Shown here: positions 8,074-17,101 of the stretch, one piece after another
Position numbering within the stretch: the stretch's first letter is position 1
Layout of the letters: every line of letters begins with the position of its first letter
Source of the DNA: CAVSJO01 sp963728445
Lineage (GTDB): Bacteria; Gemmatimonadota; Gemmatimonadetes; Longimicrobiales; RSA9
NCBI GenBank assembly: GCA_963728445.1
Contig: CAVSJO010000006.1
Location: forward strand, 1,922,001-1,986,000
DNA: 64,000 bases
Direction: 5' to 3'
The notes under the pieces: generated by a model
Told to the model about the DNA's origin: nothing
Databases searched by the model: none
The model's input: the letters and a program-made list of their open reading frames with translations, nothing else
Program-made: the position numbers and the translations under genes

Positions 8074-10680
8074 ATGATCGACGCGCGATCGTTCAGAACC
8101 CTCGGATCGGGCCTCGCCCTGTCCCTGATCCTCGTGGCCTCCGCGGGTGCGCAGCAGGCGCCGCCCTCCCCGAAGGACGTCCTCGGCTACGACATCGGAG
8201 AGCGGTTCACGCCGCCCGATGCACTGGTCCGCTACATGGACGCCCTGGCCGCGGCCGCTCCCGACCGTGTGCAGGTCCGGCGCTACGGGGAGACGCAGGA
8301 GGGCCGGCCGCTCCTGCAGGTCGTCATCGCGAGCCCCCCCAACCTGGCTCGCCTCGACGAAATCCTCGCCGAGCACCGCAAGCTCATCGACCCGGACCTG
8401 AGCGCAGCCGAAGCGAAGCGAATCGCCGCGGAGGTGCCGGCCGTTCTCTATTTCAGCTACGGGGTGCACGGGAACGAGAGCTCGTCGAGCGAGGCGGCGA
8501 TCTGGACGGCGTGGGACCTCGCCCGCGGCTCGAGTGAGACGGCCGGCGTGCTCGACTCCGCCATCGTCGTCATCGATCCGGCGGTGAATCCGGACGGCCG
8601 GGCCCGCTACGTCGAGTTCTACAAGCAGGCGCGCGGGGCGACGCCGAACCCCGACCCGGCGTCGCGGGAGCACGACGAGCCGTGGCCGGGCGGTCGCTAC
8701 AACCATTACCTGTTCGACATGAACCGGGACTGGTCATGGATGATGCAGGCGCCCACGCGCGCACGCCTCGCCACCTGGGATTACTGGTCCCCGCAGGTGC
8801 ACGTCGACTTCCACGAGATGTCGCCTCGGTCGACGTACTTCTTCTTTCCGGCAGCGAAGCCCGTCAACCCCATCTATCCGAAGTCGATCCTCGACTGGGC
8901 GGAGTACTTCGGCAGGGCGAACGCGGCCGCGTTCGACACCCATGGCTGGCGTTACTTCACGCGCGGCACGTACGACTTCTTCTATCCGGGCTACGGCGAC
9001 AGCTGGCCGGGGCTGACCGGCGCCATCGGCATGACGTACGAGCAGGCGGGCGGCGGCAGCGCCGGTCTCGCCTACGCGCGTCCCGACGGCGACACGCTGA
9101 CGCTCCGCGACCGGGCCATGCACCACCGCACGACGGGCGAGGCCACGGCGCGGGCGGCGGCAGCACGGAAGACGGCGCTCCTCGAGGACTACGCAGCCTT
9201 CCACCGCAGCGTGGACGAAGGGCAGCCGGATTTCCTGATCGTGCCCGGCGAGGACCCGGCGCGGGCCGAGGCCCTCGTCGCCGTTCTCGAGGACGAGGGC
9301 ATCCGCGTCGAGCGGGCCGCCTCTTCGCTCCGCGCCGACGGCCGCTCGAACACGGACGCCGGACGCCGCTCGGACTTCCCGGCCGGAACGTTTCTCGTCC
9401 GCGCCCGCCAGCCGCGGGGGCGTCTGGCGGTGACCCTGCTGCAGCCCGAGACCCATCTGGACGCCACGTTCTCCTACGACATCAGTGCGTGGTCGCTTCC
9501 GTTCGCATACGGCGTGAGCGCCTACGCCGTGGACGCCGTTCCGTCTTCGGCCGGGTGGCAGGCGGCGCGCCGGTATCCCCGGGCGTTCCAGGGCGTCGCG
9601 GCCGCCGGGAACGCCGCCCGGGCGGCGGAAATTCCCGGCGCAGACGCTGCGGGGGCGCCTACCGCCGCCTCGGGGGCCGGGGAGCCCTATGGCTATCTCG
9701 TCGCCCCGGGCTTCGCCGCATGGCCGGCGCTGGTGCGCTATCTCGAGAACGGCGGCAGGGCGACCGTCCTCGACGAGGGCTTCACGCTCGATGACCGGAC
9801 GTGGGCGCCCGGCACCGTCTTCCTTCGGCGGATGCCCGGTCGATCGCTGAACGACGCCGTCGCCGTGGCGGGGCTCGGCGGTCGCGCCGTCGCCGTCTCC
9901 ACGGGCCTCACGCCGGAAGGCAACGATCTCGGCACGGGAGACGCCTATCCGCTGCGTCTTCCCCAAGTCGGCGTCATCGCGGGGGAGGGGGTCTTCGCCT
10001 CGTCGTACGGCGCTCACTGGTACTTCCTGGAGCAGATGCTCGGGCTGCCGTTCGACGCCCTCCTGACCTCGGCGCTGGAGCGTACGGACCTCTCGGACTA
10101 CGACGTGCTGGTGCTGCCCGAGGCACGGCCGTCGAAGGCCGTGGTCGACCGATTGGCGGAATGGGTGAAGGGGGGCGGGACGCTCGTGGCGGTCGGCAGC
10201 GGCGCCCGAGCCGTGGCCGATCCGGTCGCCGGCATCAGGATCCGGGAGTCGCCGAAGGACACGACGTCCGATCTGAGCCGGGCGCTGCGCGGCCGGGACG
10301 CCCGGGAGCTGGAGGACTGGGAGCAGGAGGTCCCGGGCACGATCCTGCCCGTCGCCCTCGACCCCGCCAATCCGCTGGCATTCGGCGCCGGCGTGGACGG
10401 CGATCCGTCCCGGCTCTTCATCCTCCACAGCACCGACTGGGGCTTCGAGCCGTCCGACACGTTCGAGACCGCCGGCTATTTCCCCGAGGACCTGCCCAAG
10501 GTCAGCGGCGTCATCAGCTCGCGGAACCTCGAGAAGCTGTCGCAGAGCGCCTGGCTCGTCACACGCCGCGTCGGACAGGGCCGCGTCGTCCTCTTCGCCG
10601 ACGACCCGCTCTTCCGGGCGTTCTGGTACTCAGGGTTCCAGCCGTACGTGAACGCGCTGCTGGTCGGGCCGGCGCTCTGA
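8074..10680 (+). CDS. Exported M14-family zinc carboxypeptidase
   Basis: An 868-residue secreted metallopeptidase. A signal peptide covers about residues 1-27 (cleavage near AGA-QQ). The peptidase_M14 domain occupies roughly residues 35-350: zinc ligands H132 and E135 in HGNES, a later His in HVDFHE (H243 or H247) and the probable catalytic E323 in MTYEQAGG. The remaining 500 residues form a C-terminal region of a kind seen in large exported M14 proteins, probably with a glutamine-amidotransferase-like fold around residues 640-790. The ATG at 8074 is chosen for the signal peptide. A TAGGTT hexamer at 8030-8035 is a possible -10. The 3' end overlaps the S41 gene by 51 bases tail to tail. Confidence 0.88.
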   Translation: MIDARSFRTLGSGLALSLILVASAGAQQAPPSPKDVLGYDIGERFTPPDALVRYMDALAAAAPDRVQVRRYGETQEGRPLLQVVIASPPNLARLDEILAEHRKLIDPDLSAAEAKRIAAEVPAVLYFSYGVHGNESSSSEAAIWTAWDLARGSSETAGVLDSAIVVIDPAVNPDGRARYVEFYKQARGATPNPDPASREHDEPWPGGRYNHYLFDMNRDWSWMMQAPTRARLATWDYWSPQVHVDFHEMSPRSTYFFFPAAKPVNPIYPKSILDWAEYFGRANAAAFDTHGWRYFTRGTYDFFYPGYGDSWPGLTGAIGMTYEQAGGGSAGLAYARPDGDTLTLRDRAMHHRTTGEATARAAAARKTALLEDYAAFHRSVDEGQPDFLIVPGEDPARAEALVAVLEDEGIRVERAASSLRADGRSNTDAGRRSDFPAGTFLVRARQPRGRLAVTLLQPETHLDATFSYDISAWSLPFAYGVSAYAVDAVPSSAGWQAARRYPRAFQGVAAAGNAARAAEIPGADAAGAPTAASGAGEPYGYLVAPGFAAWPALVRYLENGGRATVLDEGFTLDDRTWAPGTVFLRRMPGRSLNDAVAVAGLGGRAVAVSTGLTPEGNDLGTGDAYPLRLPQVGVIAGEGVFASSYGAHWYFLEQMLGLPFDALLTSALERTDLSDYDVLVLPEARPSKAVVDRLAEWVKGGGTLVAVGSGARAVADPVAGIRIRESPKDTTSDLSRALRGRDARELEDWEQEVPGTILPVALDPANPLAFGAGVDGDPSRLFILHSTDWGFEPSDTFETAGYFPEDLPKVSGVISSRNLEKLSQSAWLVTRRVGQGRVVLFADDPLFRAFWYSGFQPYVNALLVGPAL

Positions 10681-11775
10681 CGAGGCAGGTAGCCGAGGGC
10701 GGTGACGGCCGGCGATGTCTCCGCTCAGAGGCGAGACTGGCCCATCGCCTCTCGCCTCGGCCAACGCACGCTCGAGCACGGGGTCGTAGTCCCGTGCGAA
10801 GTCGTCCTCCGACCAGGGAACCACCTCGTCGGGCGGGATGCCGTTCCACTCGATCACCTCTCCGTCTCCGGTGTAGGCGATCCATCGTGACACGGAGTAT
10901 CGCCAGCCCTCGCCCATCTCGTAGAGCGCGGGGTTGCCGCTCGCGCCGATCGTCGTGTCTCCGAGCACGCGCACGTTCGGAAGCTCGCGCATCGCGGAGA
11001 TGAAGCCCTCGCTGCTGCTCGCGTCACCGCGGCCGACGAGCAGGTAGACGGGCTTCAGGTACTGCCAGGCGCCGCGAGGCTGGATCGGTTCCGACATGAG
11101 GGGGCCGAGATCCCCGTGTCGGGGACCCGTCCGGTACTGGACATATCCGCCGATCCACGGGGTTGCCGAGAAGCGGCCCGCGACCGCGTAGGCAATCGAG
11201 CTGTTGCCACCCGGATTCGTGCGGACGTCGAAGATGATCGAGCGTGTGTTCCGCAGGCTGTCCAGGGCGACGTCCACGTCCGTCGGCTGCACGTGCTCGC
11301 CGCTCCAGTCGCCGATCAGGATGTAGCCGACGTCGCCGAAGCGACCCCACCCCCATCCGCTCCCGCCGGTCGTGTGCCAGTCCGCGTCGGCCATGTAGGC
11401 CAGCCACGTGTCCCGGTCCCAGTTCCGCTCGACGGCCGGCGCGTACGTGGGGATGGCCGCTCCTCGCGGCCGATAGAGGTTCACGTGGAGGTCCCGGAGC
11501 GGCTCCAGCATCTCGAGCACCACCGCGACGAGCTCCGCCTGGCTCCCGGCCGCCTCGGCCCGGGGTCGGAACTCCGTTCGCGCGGCCTCCCAGTCGATCG
11601 CCTTGTACTCGAAATACGGGTACGTCTGGTCGAACGTGCGCCACAGATCGTCGAAGCGTCCCGCGTAGCCTCCCCCGTCGGGGCCTGCCGCGTCTCCGCA
11701 TCCGCTCACTGTCGCGGATACGGCGATCAGGGCGACGCCAGCGGCCTTCGATGCACGGGATCGGATGCGGCCCAT
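10630..11775 (-). CDS. S41-family peptidase lipoprotein
   Basis: A 381-residue protein with a lipoprotein signal ending VSGC (Cys near residue 26), so it is membrane anchored and periplasmic or surface exposed. The S41 (tail-specific protease) core shows FDVRTNPGGN, the nucleophile region GDASSSEGF with S253 three residues before E256, and the following GDTTIGASGNP loop. No PDZ domain is evident. The last 40 or so residues are basic and unlike the family, and they lie over the 3' end of the M14 gene; the natural end may have drifted into its neighbour. It is divergent from clpB. Confidence 0.82.
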   Translation of the reverse strand: MGRIRSRASKAAGVALIAVSATVSGCGDAAGPDGGGYAGRFDDLWRTFDQTYPYFEYKAIDWEAARTEFRPRAEAAGSQAELVAVVLEMLEPLRDLHVNLYRPRGAAIPTYAPAVERNWDRDTWLAYMADADWHTTGGSGWGWGRFGDVGYILIGDWSGEHVQPTDVDVALDSLRNTRSIIFDVRTNPGGNSSIAYAVAGRFSATPWIGGYVQYRTGPRHGDLGPLMSEPIQPRGAWQYLKPVYLLVGRGDASSSEGFISAMRELPNVRVLGDTTIGASGNPALYEMGEGWRYSVSRWIAYTGDGEVIEWNGIPPDEVVPWSEDDFARDYDPVLERALAEARGDGPVSPLSGDIAGRHRPRLPASSERRPDQQRVHVRLEP

Positions 11776-11956
11776 TCTGATGTCCGCCTGGATCGATAAG
11801 GGGTTCCTGCACAGCGCCGGACCTACGTTGCGCCCCCGCGCCGCACGCTGCTGTAGGTCGAAGCCCGCACCCGCGTCCGGGAATTCCGCACAGGAGCGCG
11901 ACCGCCGGCACCGGCGCGTGCCGCGTTGCGCCAGCGCGTGAGAAGCGGGCGCAGGC

Positions 11957-11975
11957 CCCTGCCAGAACGGCAGGG
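11957..11975. other. Small inverted repeat upstream of clpB
   Basis: CCCTGCC, a 5-base loop and GGCAGGG form a perfect 7-bp stem, 63 bases before the clpB start in the 263-base space between the divergent S41 and clpB genes. It is not the CIRCE operator (TTAGCACTC type). It could be a regulator site or an RNA hairpin in the clpB leader; nothing decides between these. Confidence 0.25.
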
Positions 11976-12038
11976 CACCCCGGCACGTCGATTGCCTTCC
12001 AATCTGCGGCTGAATCTCCCGGGGACAACGAGGCGAAC

Positions 12039-14654
12039 GTGCTGAATTTCGACCGATTGACGGTGAAGGCGTCGGAGGCGCTGCAGGCGGCGGCGAACGA
12101 GGGGCGGCGGCGGGGCAACCCGGCGCTGGAGGACGTGCATCTTCTGAACGCGCTGCTGGCGCAGGACGAGACGGTGGTCGTGCCCATCCTGCAGAAGGTG
12201 GGCGTGAACATGGAGCGCCTGCGAGAGCGGGTAACGGGTGCACTGGACCGGCTGCCGAAGCAGACGGGCGGCGCGACGCCGTCGATCAGCCGTGAGCTGA
12301 ACCAGGTGCTGGACCGGGCGGAGGAGGAGGCGCGGAAGCTGAAGGACGAGTACGTGTCGGCGGAGCACCTGCTGCTGGCGCTGGCGTCGGCGAAGGCGAG
12401 CACAACGGGCGAGCTGCTGAAGGGCGTCGGTGCGTCGCGGGACGCGCTGGCGGAGGCGCTGGAGGCGGTGCGTGGGTCGCACCGGGTGACGGATCAGACG
12501 CCGGAGGAGAAGTACCGGGCGCTGGAGCGCTTCAGCCGGGACCTGACGGAGCAGGCGCGAGCGGGGAAGCTGGACCCGGTGATCGGCCGCGACGAGGAGA
12601 TCCGGCGGGTGGTGCAGGTGCTGAGTCGCCGGACGAAGAACAACCCGGTGCTGATCGGGGAGCCGGGTGTGGGCAAGACGGCCATCGTGGAGGGACTCGC
12701 ACAGCGGATGGTGAGCGGGGACGTGCCGGAGACGCTTCGGGACAAGAAGCTGATCCAGCTCGACATCGGCGCGATGGTCGCCGGCGCGAAGTTCCGGGGC
12801 GAGTTCGAGGAGCGGTTCAAGTCGGTGCTGAAGGAGATCACGGAAGCCGAGGGCCGCTTCGTGGTCTTCATCGACGAGCTGCACACCATCGTCGGTGCCG
12901 GCGCTGCGGAGGGGGCGGTGGACGCGGGCAACATGCTGAAGCCGCCGCTGGCGCGCGGGGAGCTGCGGGTGGTGGGCGCGACGACGCTGGACGAGTACCG
13001 GAAGCACATCGAGAAGGACGCGGCGCTGGAGCGGCGTTTTCAGCCCGTCTTCGTCGGGGAGCCGAGCGTGGAGCACACGATCGCGATCCTGCGTGGGCTG
13101 AAGGAGCGCTACGAGGTCCACCACGGCGTTCGGATTACGGACTCGGCGCTGATCGCGGCGGCCAAGCTGTCGGACCGCTACGTGGGCGGCCGCTTCCTGC
13201 CGGACAAGGCCATCGACCTGATCGACGAGGCGGCGAGCCGTCTGCGCATCGAGATCGACAGCCTGCCCCAGGAGATCGATGAGGTGGAGCGGCGGATCAT
13301 GCAGCTCGAGATCGAGCGTACGGCGCTGGAGCGGGAGGAGGACCCTGCTGCGGTGGAGCGGCGGCAGCGGATCGAGCGGGAGCTGAGCGAGCTGCGGGAG
13401 CGGTCGCAGGGGATGAAGGCGCGCTGGCAGTCGGAAAAGGACCAGATCCAGGCGCTGCGTCAGCTGAAGGAGCGCCGGGACCAGCTCAAGCTCGAGGCCG
13501 AGCGGGCGCAGCGCACGGGTGACCTGAACCGGGCGGCGGAGATCCAGTACGGTGAGATCCCGCGCACGGAGCAGGAGATCGCGGAGGCGGAGCGTCGCCT
13601 GACCGAGGCCCAGAAGGAGGAGCAGTTCCTGCGCGAGGAGGTGGACTCGGAGGACATCGCCGAGGTCGTGTCCCGGTGGACCGGCATCCCGGTGAGTCGG
13701 ATGCTGGAGTCGGAGCGGACGCGTCTGACGCACCTGGAGCAGGTGCTGGCCACGCGCGTGGTAGGGCAGAAGGAGGCCATCGCGGCCGTGTCGAACGCCG
13801 TGCGGCGGAGCCGTGCGGGGCTGCAGGACCCGAACCGGCCCATCGGCAGCTTCATCTTCCTGGGCCCGACGGGCGTGGGAAAGACGGAGACCGCGCGGGC
13901 GCTGGCGGAGTTCCTGTTCGACGACGAAGACGCGATGGTGCGCATCGACATGTCCGAGTACATGGAGAAGCACGCCGTCGCGCGGCTCATCGGCGCGCCT
14001 CCCGGCTACATCGGGTTCGAGGAAGGGGGTCAGCTCACGGAGGCGGTGCGTCGCCGGCCGTACAGCGTGGTCCTGTTCGACGAGATCGAGAAGGCGCATC
14101 CGGACGTGTTCAACATCCTGCTCCAGATCCTGGACGACGGGCGCCTGACGGACTCGCAGGGCCGCACGGTCGATTTCCGCAACACGGTCATCATCATGAC
14201 CTCGAACGTCGGCAGCGCGATGATCCTCGAGCGGGCGGGAACGGGCTCCTGGGAGGGCACGGAGGAGCAGGTGCTGAACGAGCTGCGCCGCAGCTTCCGT
14301 CCCGAGTTCCTGAACCGGATCGACGACATCATCGTCTTCCACCCCCTCGACCGGGAGCAGCTCGCGGAGATCATCGGGCTGCAGCTCCGACGGGTAGAGA
14401 AGCTGCTGGCGGAGCGCGGCATCGGCCTCGAGGTCACCGACGCGGCCCGGCAGCTCGTGGCGGAGGAGGGCTACGACCCCGCGTTCGGGGCCCGGCCTCT
14501 CAAGCGGGCGGTGCAGCGGCTGATCCAGAATCCCCTGGCGGTGCGCATCCTGGAAGGAGAATTCGACGAGGGCGACACGGTGCGGGTGGACCGCGCGGAG
14601 GGCAGACCCGAGCTGACGTTCCAGAAGGCTGCCACGCCGGCCTCCGTCGGTTGA
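12039..14654 (+). CDS. clpB: ATP-dependent disaggregase ClpB
   Basis: An 871-residue Hsp100 chaperone that works with DnaK to extract proteins from aggregates in the cytoplasm. The N-terminal Clp repeats cover about residues 1-145. AAA-1 has Walker A GEPGVGKTA near residue 207 and Walker B VFIDELH. The M-domain coiled coil spans about residues 405-520. AAA-2 has GPTGVGKTE near residue 609 and VVLFDEIEKAH. The C-terminal domain follows. The GTG start gives the family N-terminus (MLNFDRLTVKASEAL) with GAGG 5 bases ahead. Its codon use is somewhat more uniform (many CTG, GCG, GAG) than neighbouring genes, as expected for a highly expressed gene. Confidence 0.97.
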   Translation: MLNFDRLTVKASEALQAAANEGRRRGNPALEDVHLLNALLAQDETVVVPILQKVGVNMERLRERVTGALDRLPKQTGGATPSISRELNQVLDRAEEEARKLKDEYVSAEHLLLALASAKASTTGELLKGVGASRDALAEALEAVRGSHRVTDQTPEEKYRALERFSRDLTEQARAGKLDPVIGRDEEIRRVVQVLSRRTKNNPVLIGEPGVGKTAIVEGLAQRMVSGDVPETLRDKKLIQLDIGAMVAGAKFRGEFEERFKSVLKEITEAEGRFVVFIDELHTIVGAGAAEGAVDAGNMLKPPLARGELRVVGATTLDEYRKHIEKDAALERRFQPVFVGEPSVEHTIAILRGLKERYEVHHGVRITDSALIAAAKLSDRYVGGRFLPDKAIDLIDEAASRLRIEIDSLPQEIDEVERRIMQLEIERTALEREEDPAAVERRQRIERELSELRERSQGMKARWQSEKDQIQALRQLKERRDQLKLEAERAQRTGDLNRAAEIQYGEIPRTEQEIAEAERRLTEAQKEEQFLREEVDSEDIAEVVSRWTGIPVSRMLESERTRLTHLEQVLATRVVGQKEAIAAVSNAVRRSRAGLQDPNRPIGSFIFLGPTGVGKTETARALAEFLFDDEDAMVRIDMSEYMEKHAVARLIGAPPGYIGFEEGGQLTEAVRRRPYSVVLFDEIEKAHPDVFNILLQILDDGRLTDSQGRTVDFRNTVIIMTSNVGSAMILERAGTGSWEGTEEQVLNELRRSFRPEFLNRIDDIIVFHPLDREQLAEIIGLQLRRVEKLLAERGIGLEVTDAARQLVAEEGYDPAFGARPLKRAVQRLIQNPLAVRILEGEFDEGDTVRVDRAEGRPELTFQKAATPASVG

Positions 14655-14679
14655 CACTCTCCACGCTGCCGGGTAGCAT
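14651..14679 (+). promoter_or_regulatory. Promoter for the 14.7-kb lipoprotein
   Basis: A perfect TTGACA (14651-14656), 17-base spacer and TAGCAT (14674-14679) overlap the clpB stop codon. The predicted start is near 14686, leaving a leader of about 50 bases before the ATG at 14735. This shows the downstream gene is not dependent on clpB transcription. Confidence 0.6.
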
Positions 14680-14734
14680 TCGAGCCGCGGTCCGACCCGG
14701 GCCGCGGCTCCGCTTCCACTCCGGGATCGTCTCC

Positions 14735-15208
14735 ATGGCGCGACGAATCGCTCTGCTGGCGCTCACGGCTCTCCTTTCGGGGGCGCCACTGCTGAGTGCG
14801 GGCTGCGCGTCGTCGACCCAGCGCACCGGTTCGCTGCCCACCGGGGAGACGAACGCCATCGCGCCCGCGCTCAGCGTCGAGCGTTTCCTGCGCGCCGCGA
14901 ACGCGAAAGATCTTCAGACGATGGCAAATCTCTTCGGAACCGAGCAGGGCTCGATCAGCGGGCAGGAATCGGCCGAGGACGTGGAGCGGCGGATGTACAC
15001 CCTGGCCGAGGTGCTCCGCCACACCGACTACTCGGTGGGTGAGACGCAGATCGTTCCGGGCCGCCTCGGCCGCGCGGTCAGCGTGCCCGTATTCCTCGAG
15101 CTGGAGTCCGGCAAGCACGCAAACGTGCCCTTCACGGTCGTCCGCTCCAGCGACGGGTCGTGGCTGGTGGAGAAGATCGGTATCGAGTCGATCGTGGGCC
15201 GGAACTGA
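14735..15208 (+). CDS. Lipoprotein, possible NTF2-like fold, function unknown
   Basis: A 157-residue protein starting MARRIALLALTALLSG with a lipobox ending SAGC (Cys near residue 25). The mature part contains ALSVERFLRAANAKDLQTM, a helix pattern like that at the start of SnoaL/NTF2-like domains, then strands ending in the VEKIGIES region. ATG 14735 is chosen for the signal peptide although the frame is open well upstream inside clpB. It has its own promoter and is convergent with the epimerase gene. The fold assignment is a guess from the pattern. Confidence 0.7.
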   Translation: MARRIALLALTALLSGAPLLSAGCASSTQRTGSLPTGETNAIAPALSVERFLRAANAKDLQTMANLFGTEQGSISGQESAEDVERRMYTLAEVLRHTDYSVGETQIVPGRLGRAVSVPVFLELESGKHANVPFTVVRSSDGSWLVEKIGIESIVGRN

Positions 15209-15249
15209 GACGCCTGGGCCGCGCCCCGGAACGGCTCCGGGAGCAGGCC

Positions 15250-15657
15250 TCAGCCTTCGACCAGCTCGATGAGGACGCCGCCCGTCGAGCGCGGATGCAG
15301 AAAGGCGACGAGGTGCCCGCCGGCCCCGGGCCTGGGGTGCTCGTCGACGAGCTCGATGCCCTGGTCGTGCAGGCGGCGGAGCGAGGCCTCCACGTCGGGA
15401 ACGCGGTAGGCGAGGTGGTGTAGGCCCGGTCCCCGCCGCTCGAGATGGCGGGCGATGGGGGAATCGGGCGTGGTGGGCTCGAGAAGCTCGAGCCGGCCCG
15501 GGCCGGTGCCAACGAAGGCGAGCCGGACGCCCTGCGACCCGAGCTGCTCCGGCGGGGAACCACGGCCGCCGGTCAGGAGTTCGAACACCGGCAGCGCGTC
15601 GTCCAGGGAGGATACCGCGATGCCGACGTGGTCGAGGGGCAGGGAAGACATTTCCAT
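15250..15657 (-). CDS. mce: Methylmalonyl-CoA epimerase (VOC family)
   Basis: A 135-residue glyoxalase-fold protein that interconverts (R)- and (S)-methylmalonyl-CoA in propionate and odd-chain catabolism. The two beta-alpha-beta-beta-beta halves are clear: LDHVGIAVSSLDDAL at the N-terminus supplies a metal His, GPGLHHLAYRVPD in the middle supplies another and GGVLIELVEG at the end supplies the Glu. Length is typical. ATG 15657 is used; a second ATG two codons later (15651) is equally possible. No mutase gene is in the window. Confidence 0.85.
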   Translation of the reverse strand: MEMSSLPLDHVGIAVSSLDDALPVFELLTGGRGSPPEQLGSQGVRLAFVGTGPGRLELLEPTTPDSPIARHLERRGPGLHHLAYRVPDVEASLRRLHDQGIELVDEHPRPGAGGHLVAFLHPRSTGGVLIELVEG

Positions 15658-15775
15658 GGGCGGCCGGGTTCTTGCAACTTTCGAGGCGCGAAGCCAACTT
15701 CCCGCGTTCGCAGCAAGGTAACACGGACCCGCGGGGCGGACCACGGTCCGCACACGCAACGGAGACAGAAACACG

Positions 15776-16111
15776 ATGGCCGAGAACGGAAAGCCGATCC
15801 ACGTGACGGACGCCGATTTCTCCGACAAGGTCGAGGGCGCCGGTGGGCTCGCCCTCGTGGATTTCTGGGCGGAATGGTGCGGCCCGTGCCGCATGGTGGC
15901 GCCGATCATCGAGCAGCTCGCGACGGAGTACGAGGGACGGCTGACCGTCGCCAAGGTGGACGTCGACGACAATCAGCAGACGGCCACGCGCTTCAACATC
16001 CGGTCGATTCCGAGCATCCTGTTCTTCAAGGACGGGAAGCACGTCGACACGGTGGTCGGCGCGGTCCCGAAGCCGCAGCTCGAGCGCAAGATCCAGGAGC
16101 ACCTGGGCTGA
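15776..16111 (+). CDS. trxA: Thioredoxin
   Basis: A 111-residue cytoplasmic dithiol oxidoreductase. The active site WCGPC has its redox cysteines at residues 35 and 38, with the usual DFWAEWCGPCRM context, and the cis-Pro lies in IRSIPSILFF. The chain ends in EHLG, where the thioredoxin fold normally ends, and there is no signal peptide. A GGAG at 15761-15764 is a loose ribosome site. It is divergent from the epimerase gene; the 118 bases between them hold no promoter I can read with confidence. Confidence 0.95.
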   Translation: MAENGKPIHVTDADFSDKVEGAGGLALVDFWAEWCGPCRMVAPIIEQLATEYEGRLTVAKVDVDDNQQTATRFNIRSIPSILFFKDGKHVDTVVGAVPKPQLERKIQEHLG

Positions 16112-16246
16112 CGTCGGCGGGAGCGGACCGGGCCGATCAGCTCCGTCCGCTCCTCGTCCCCGCTCGCTCCGCGTTCCGGCTCGCTCTGCGCGCCGGTTCC
16201 CGGACCGCGTGTCCGTTTCTCCAGCCGCCGACCGGCCCTCCCGCGG

Positions 16247-17101
16247 ATGGGCACCCTCTACCTCGTAAGCACCCCGATCGGAAACCTGGGCGACGTCTCC
16301 TCGCGCGCCCTCGACGTGCTGCGCTCGGCGAGCCACCTGCTGGCCGAGGACACGCGGCGTACGTCGATCCTGCTCCGGCACTACCAGATCGACGCCCGGG
16401 CCCGCTCGCTGAACGAGCACAACGAGGCGCGGCGTGTGCACACGGTTCTGGCGTGGCTCGACGCGGACGAGGACGTCGCGCTTGTGTCCGACGCCGGCAC
16501 GCCCCTGGTCTCGGACCCCGGTGCGCGCCTCGTGGAGGCGGCGATCGCGGCGGGGCACACCGTGGCCCCCGTGCCGGGAGCGTCCGCCCTTCTGGCGGCG
16601 CTGACCGCGTCCGGCCTGCCGACGGAGCCGTTCACGTTCTACGGGTTTCCTCCACGCTCCGGACGGCCACGATCGGAGCTGCTCGAATCCCTCGCCCGCC
16701 TGCCGCATACCGCCGTGCTGTACGAGTCGCCGAACCGCGTGGCGTCGCTCCTCGCGGACCTGCGGGACGCGTGCGAGGCTGGACGGCGCGTGGTCGTCGC
16801 CCGGGAGCTCACGAAGGTTCACGAGACGTTCGTGCGCGGAACCCTGGAGGAGTCGGCAGCCTACTATGAGCAGGAGGCGACGAAGGGCGAAGTCGTTGTC
16901 GTCCTTGCCGGTGCGTCCGCGGACGCCGTGTCCGCCGGCCGCCCCGATGCGGTCGAGGAGGCGGCGCGGGTGCTGGCCGGCGAGCTGCTGTCGGAAGGAC
17001 GTCGCCCCAGCGCCGTGGCGAAGGAGCTGACGGGCCGCTTCGGTCTTCCCCGCAACCTCTCGTACGCCATCGCTCTCGAGCTGTCGGAGTCGCACGAATG
17101 A
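16247..17101 (+). CDS. rsmI: 16S rRNA 2'-O-methyltransferase RsmI (C1402)
   Basis: A 284-residue tetrapyrrole-methylase-fold enzyme that methylates the ribose of C1402 in the 16S rRNA decoding centre using SAM. The signature LYLVSTPIGNLGD begins at residue 4, then EDTRRTSILL, the SDAGTPLVSDPG block, VPGASALL and the FYGFPPR segment. A C-terminal helical domain ends at residue 284. The ATG has no clear ribosome site. The stop overlaps the next start as ATGA, making it the first gene of the run to 24.5 kb. Confidence 0.95.
   Translation: MGTLYLVSTPIGNLGDVSSRALDVLRSASHLLAEDTRRTSILLRHYQIDARARSLNEHNEARRVHTVLAWLDADEDVALVSDAGTPLVSDPGARLVEAAIAAGHTVAPVPGASALLAALTASGLPTEPFTFYGFPPRSGRPRSELLESLARLPHTAVLYESPNRVASLLADLRDACEAGRRVVVARELTKVHETFVRGTLEESAAYYEQEATKGEVVVVLAGASADAVSAGRPDAVEEAARVLAGELLSEGRRPSAVAKELTGRFGLPRNLSYAIALELSESHE

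Noticed and set aside
11776..12038. CIRCE or sigma-32 promoter upstream of clpB
   Set aside because: No TTAGCACTC-N9-GAGTGCTAA and no clear heat-shock promoter; only a short unrelated inverted repeat.
11823..14657. Minus-strand open frame opposite clpB (about 944 codons)
   Set aside because: Shadow of clpB, no domain and no start signal.
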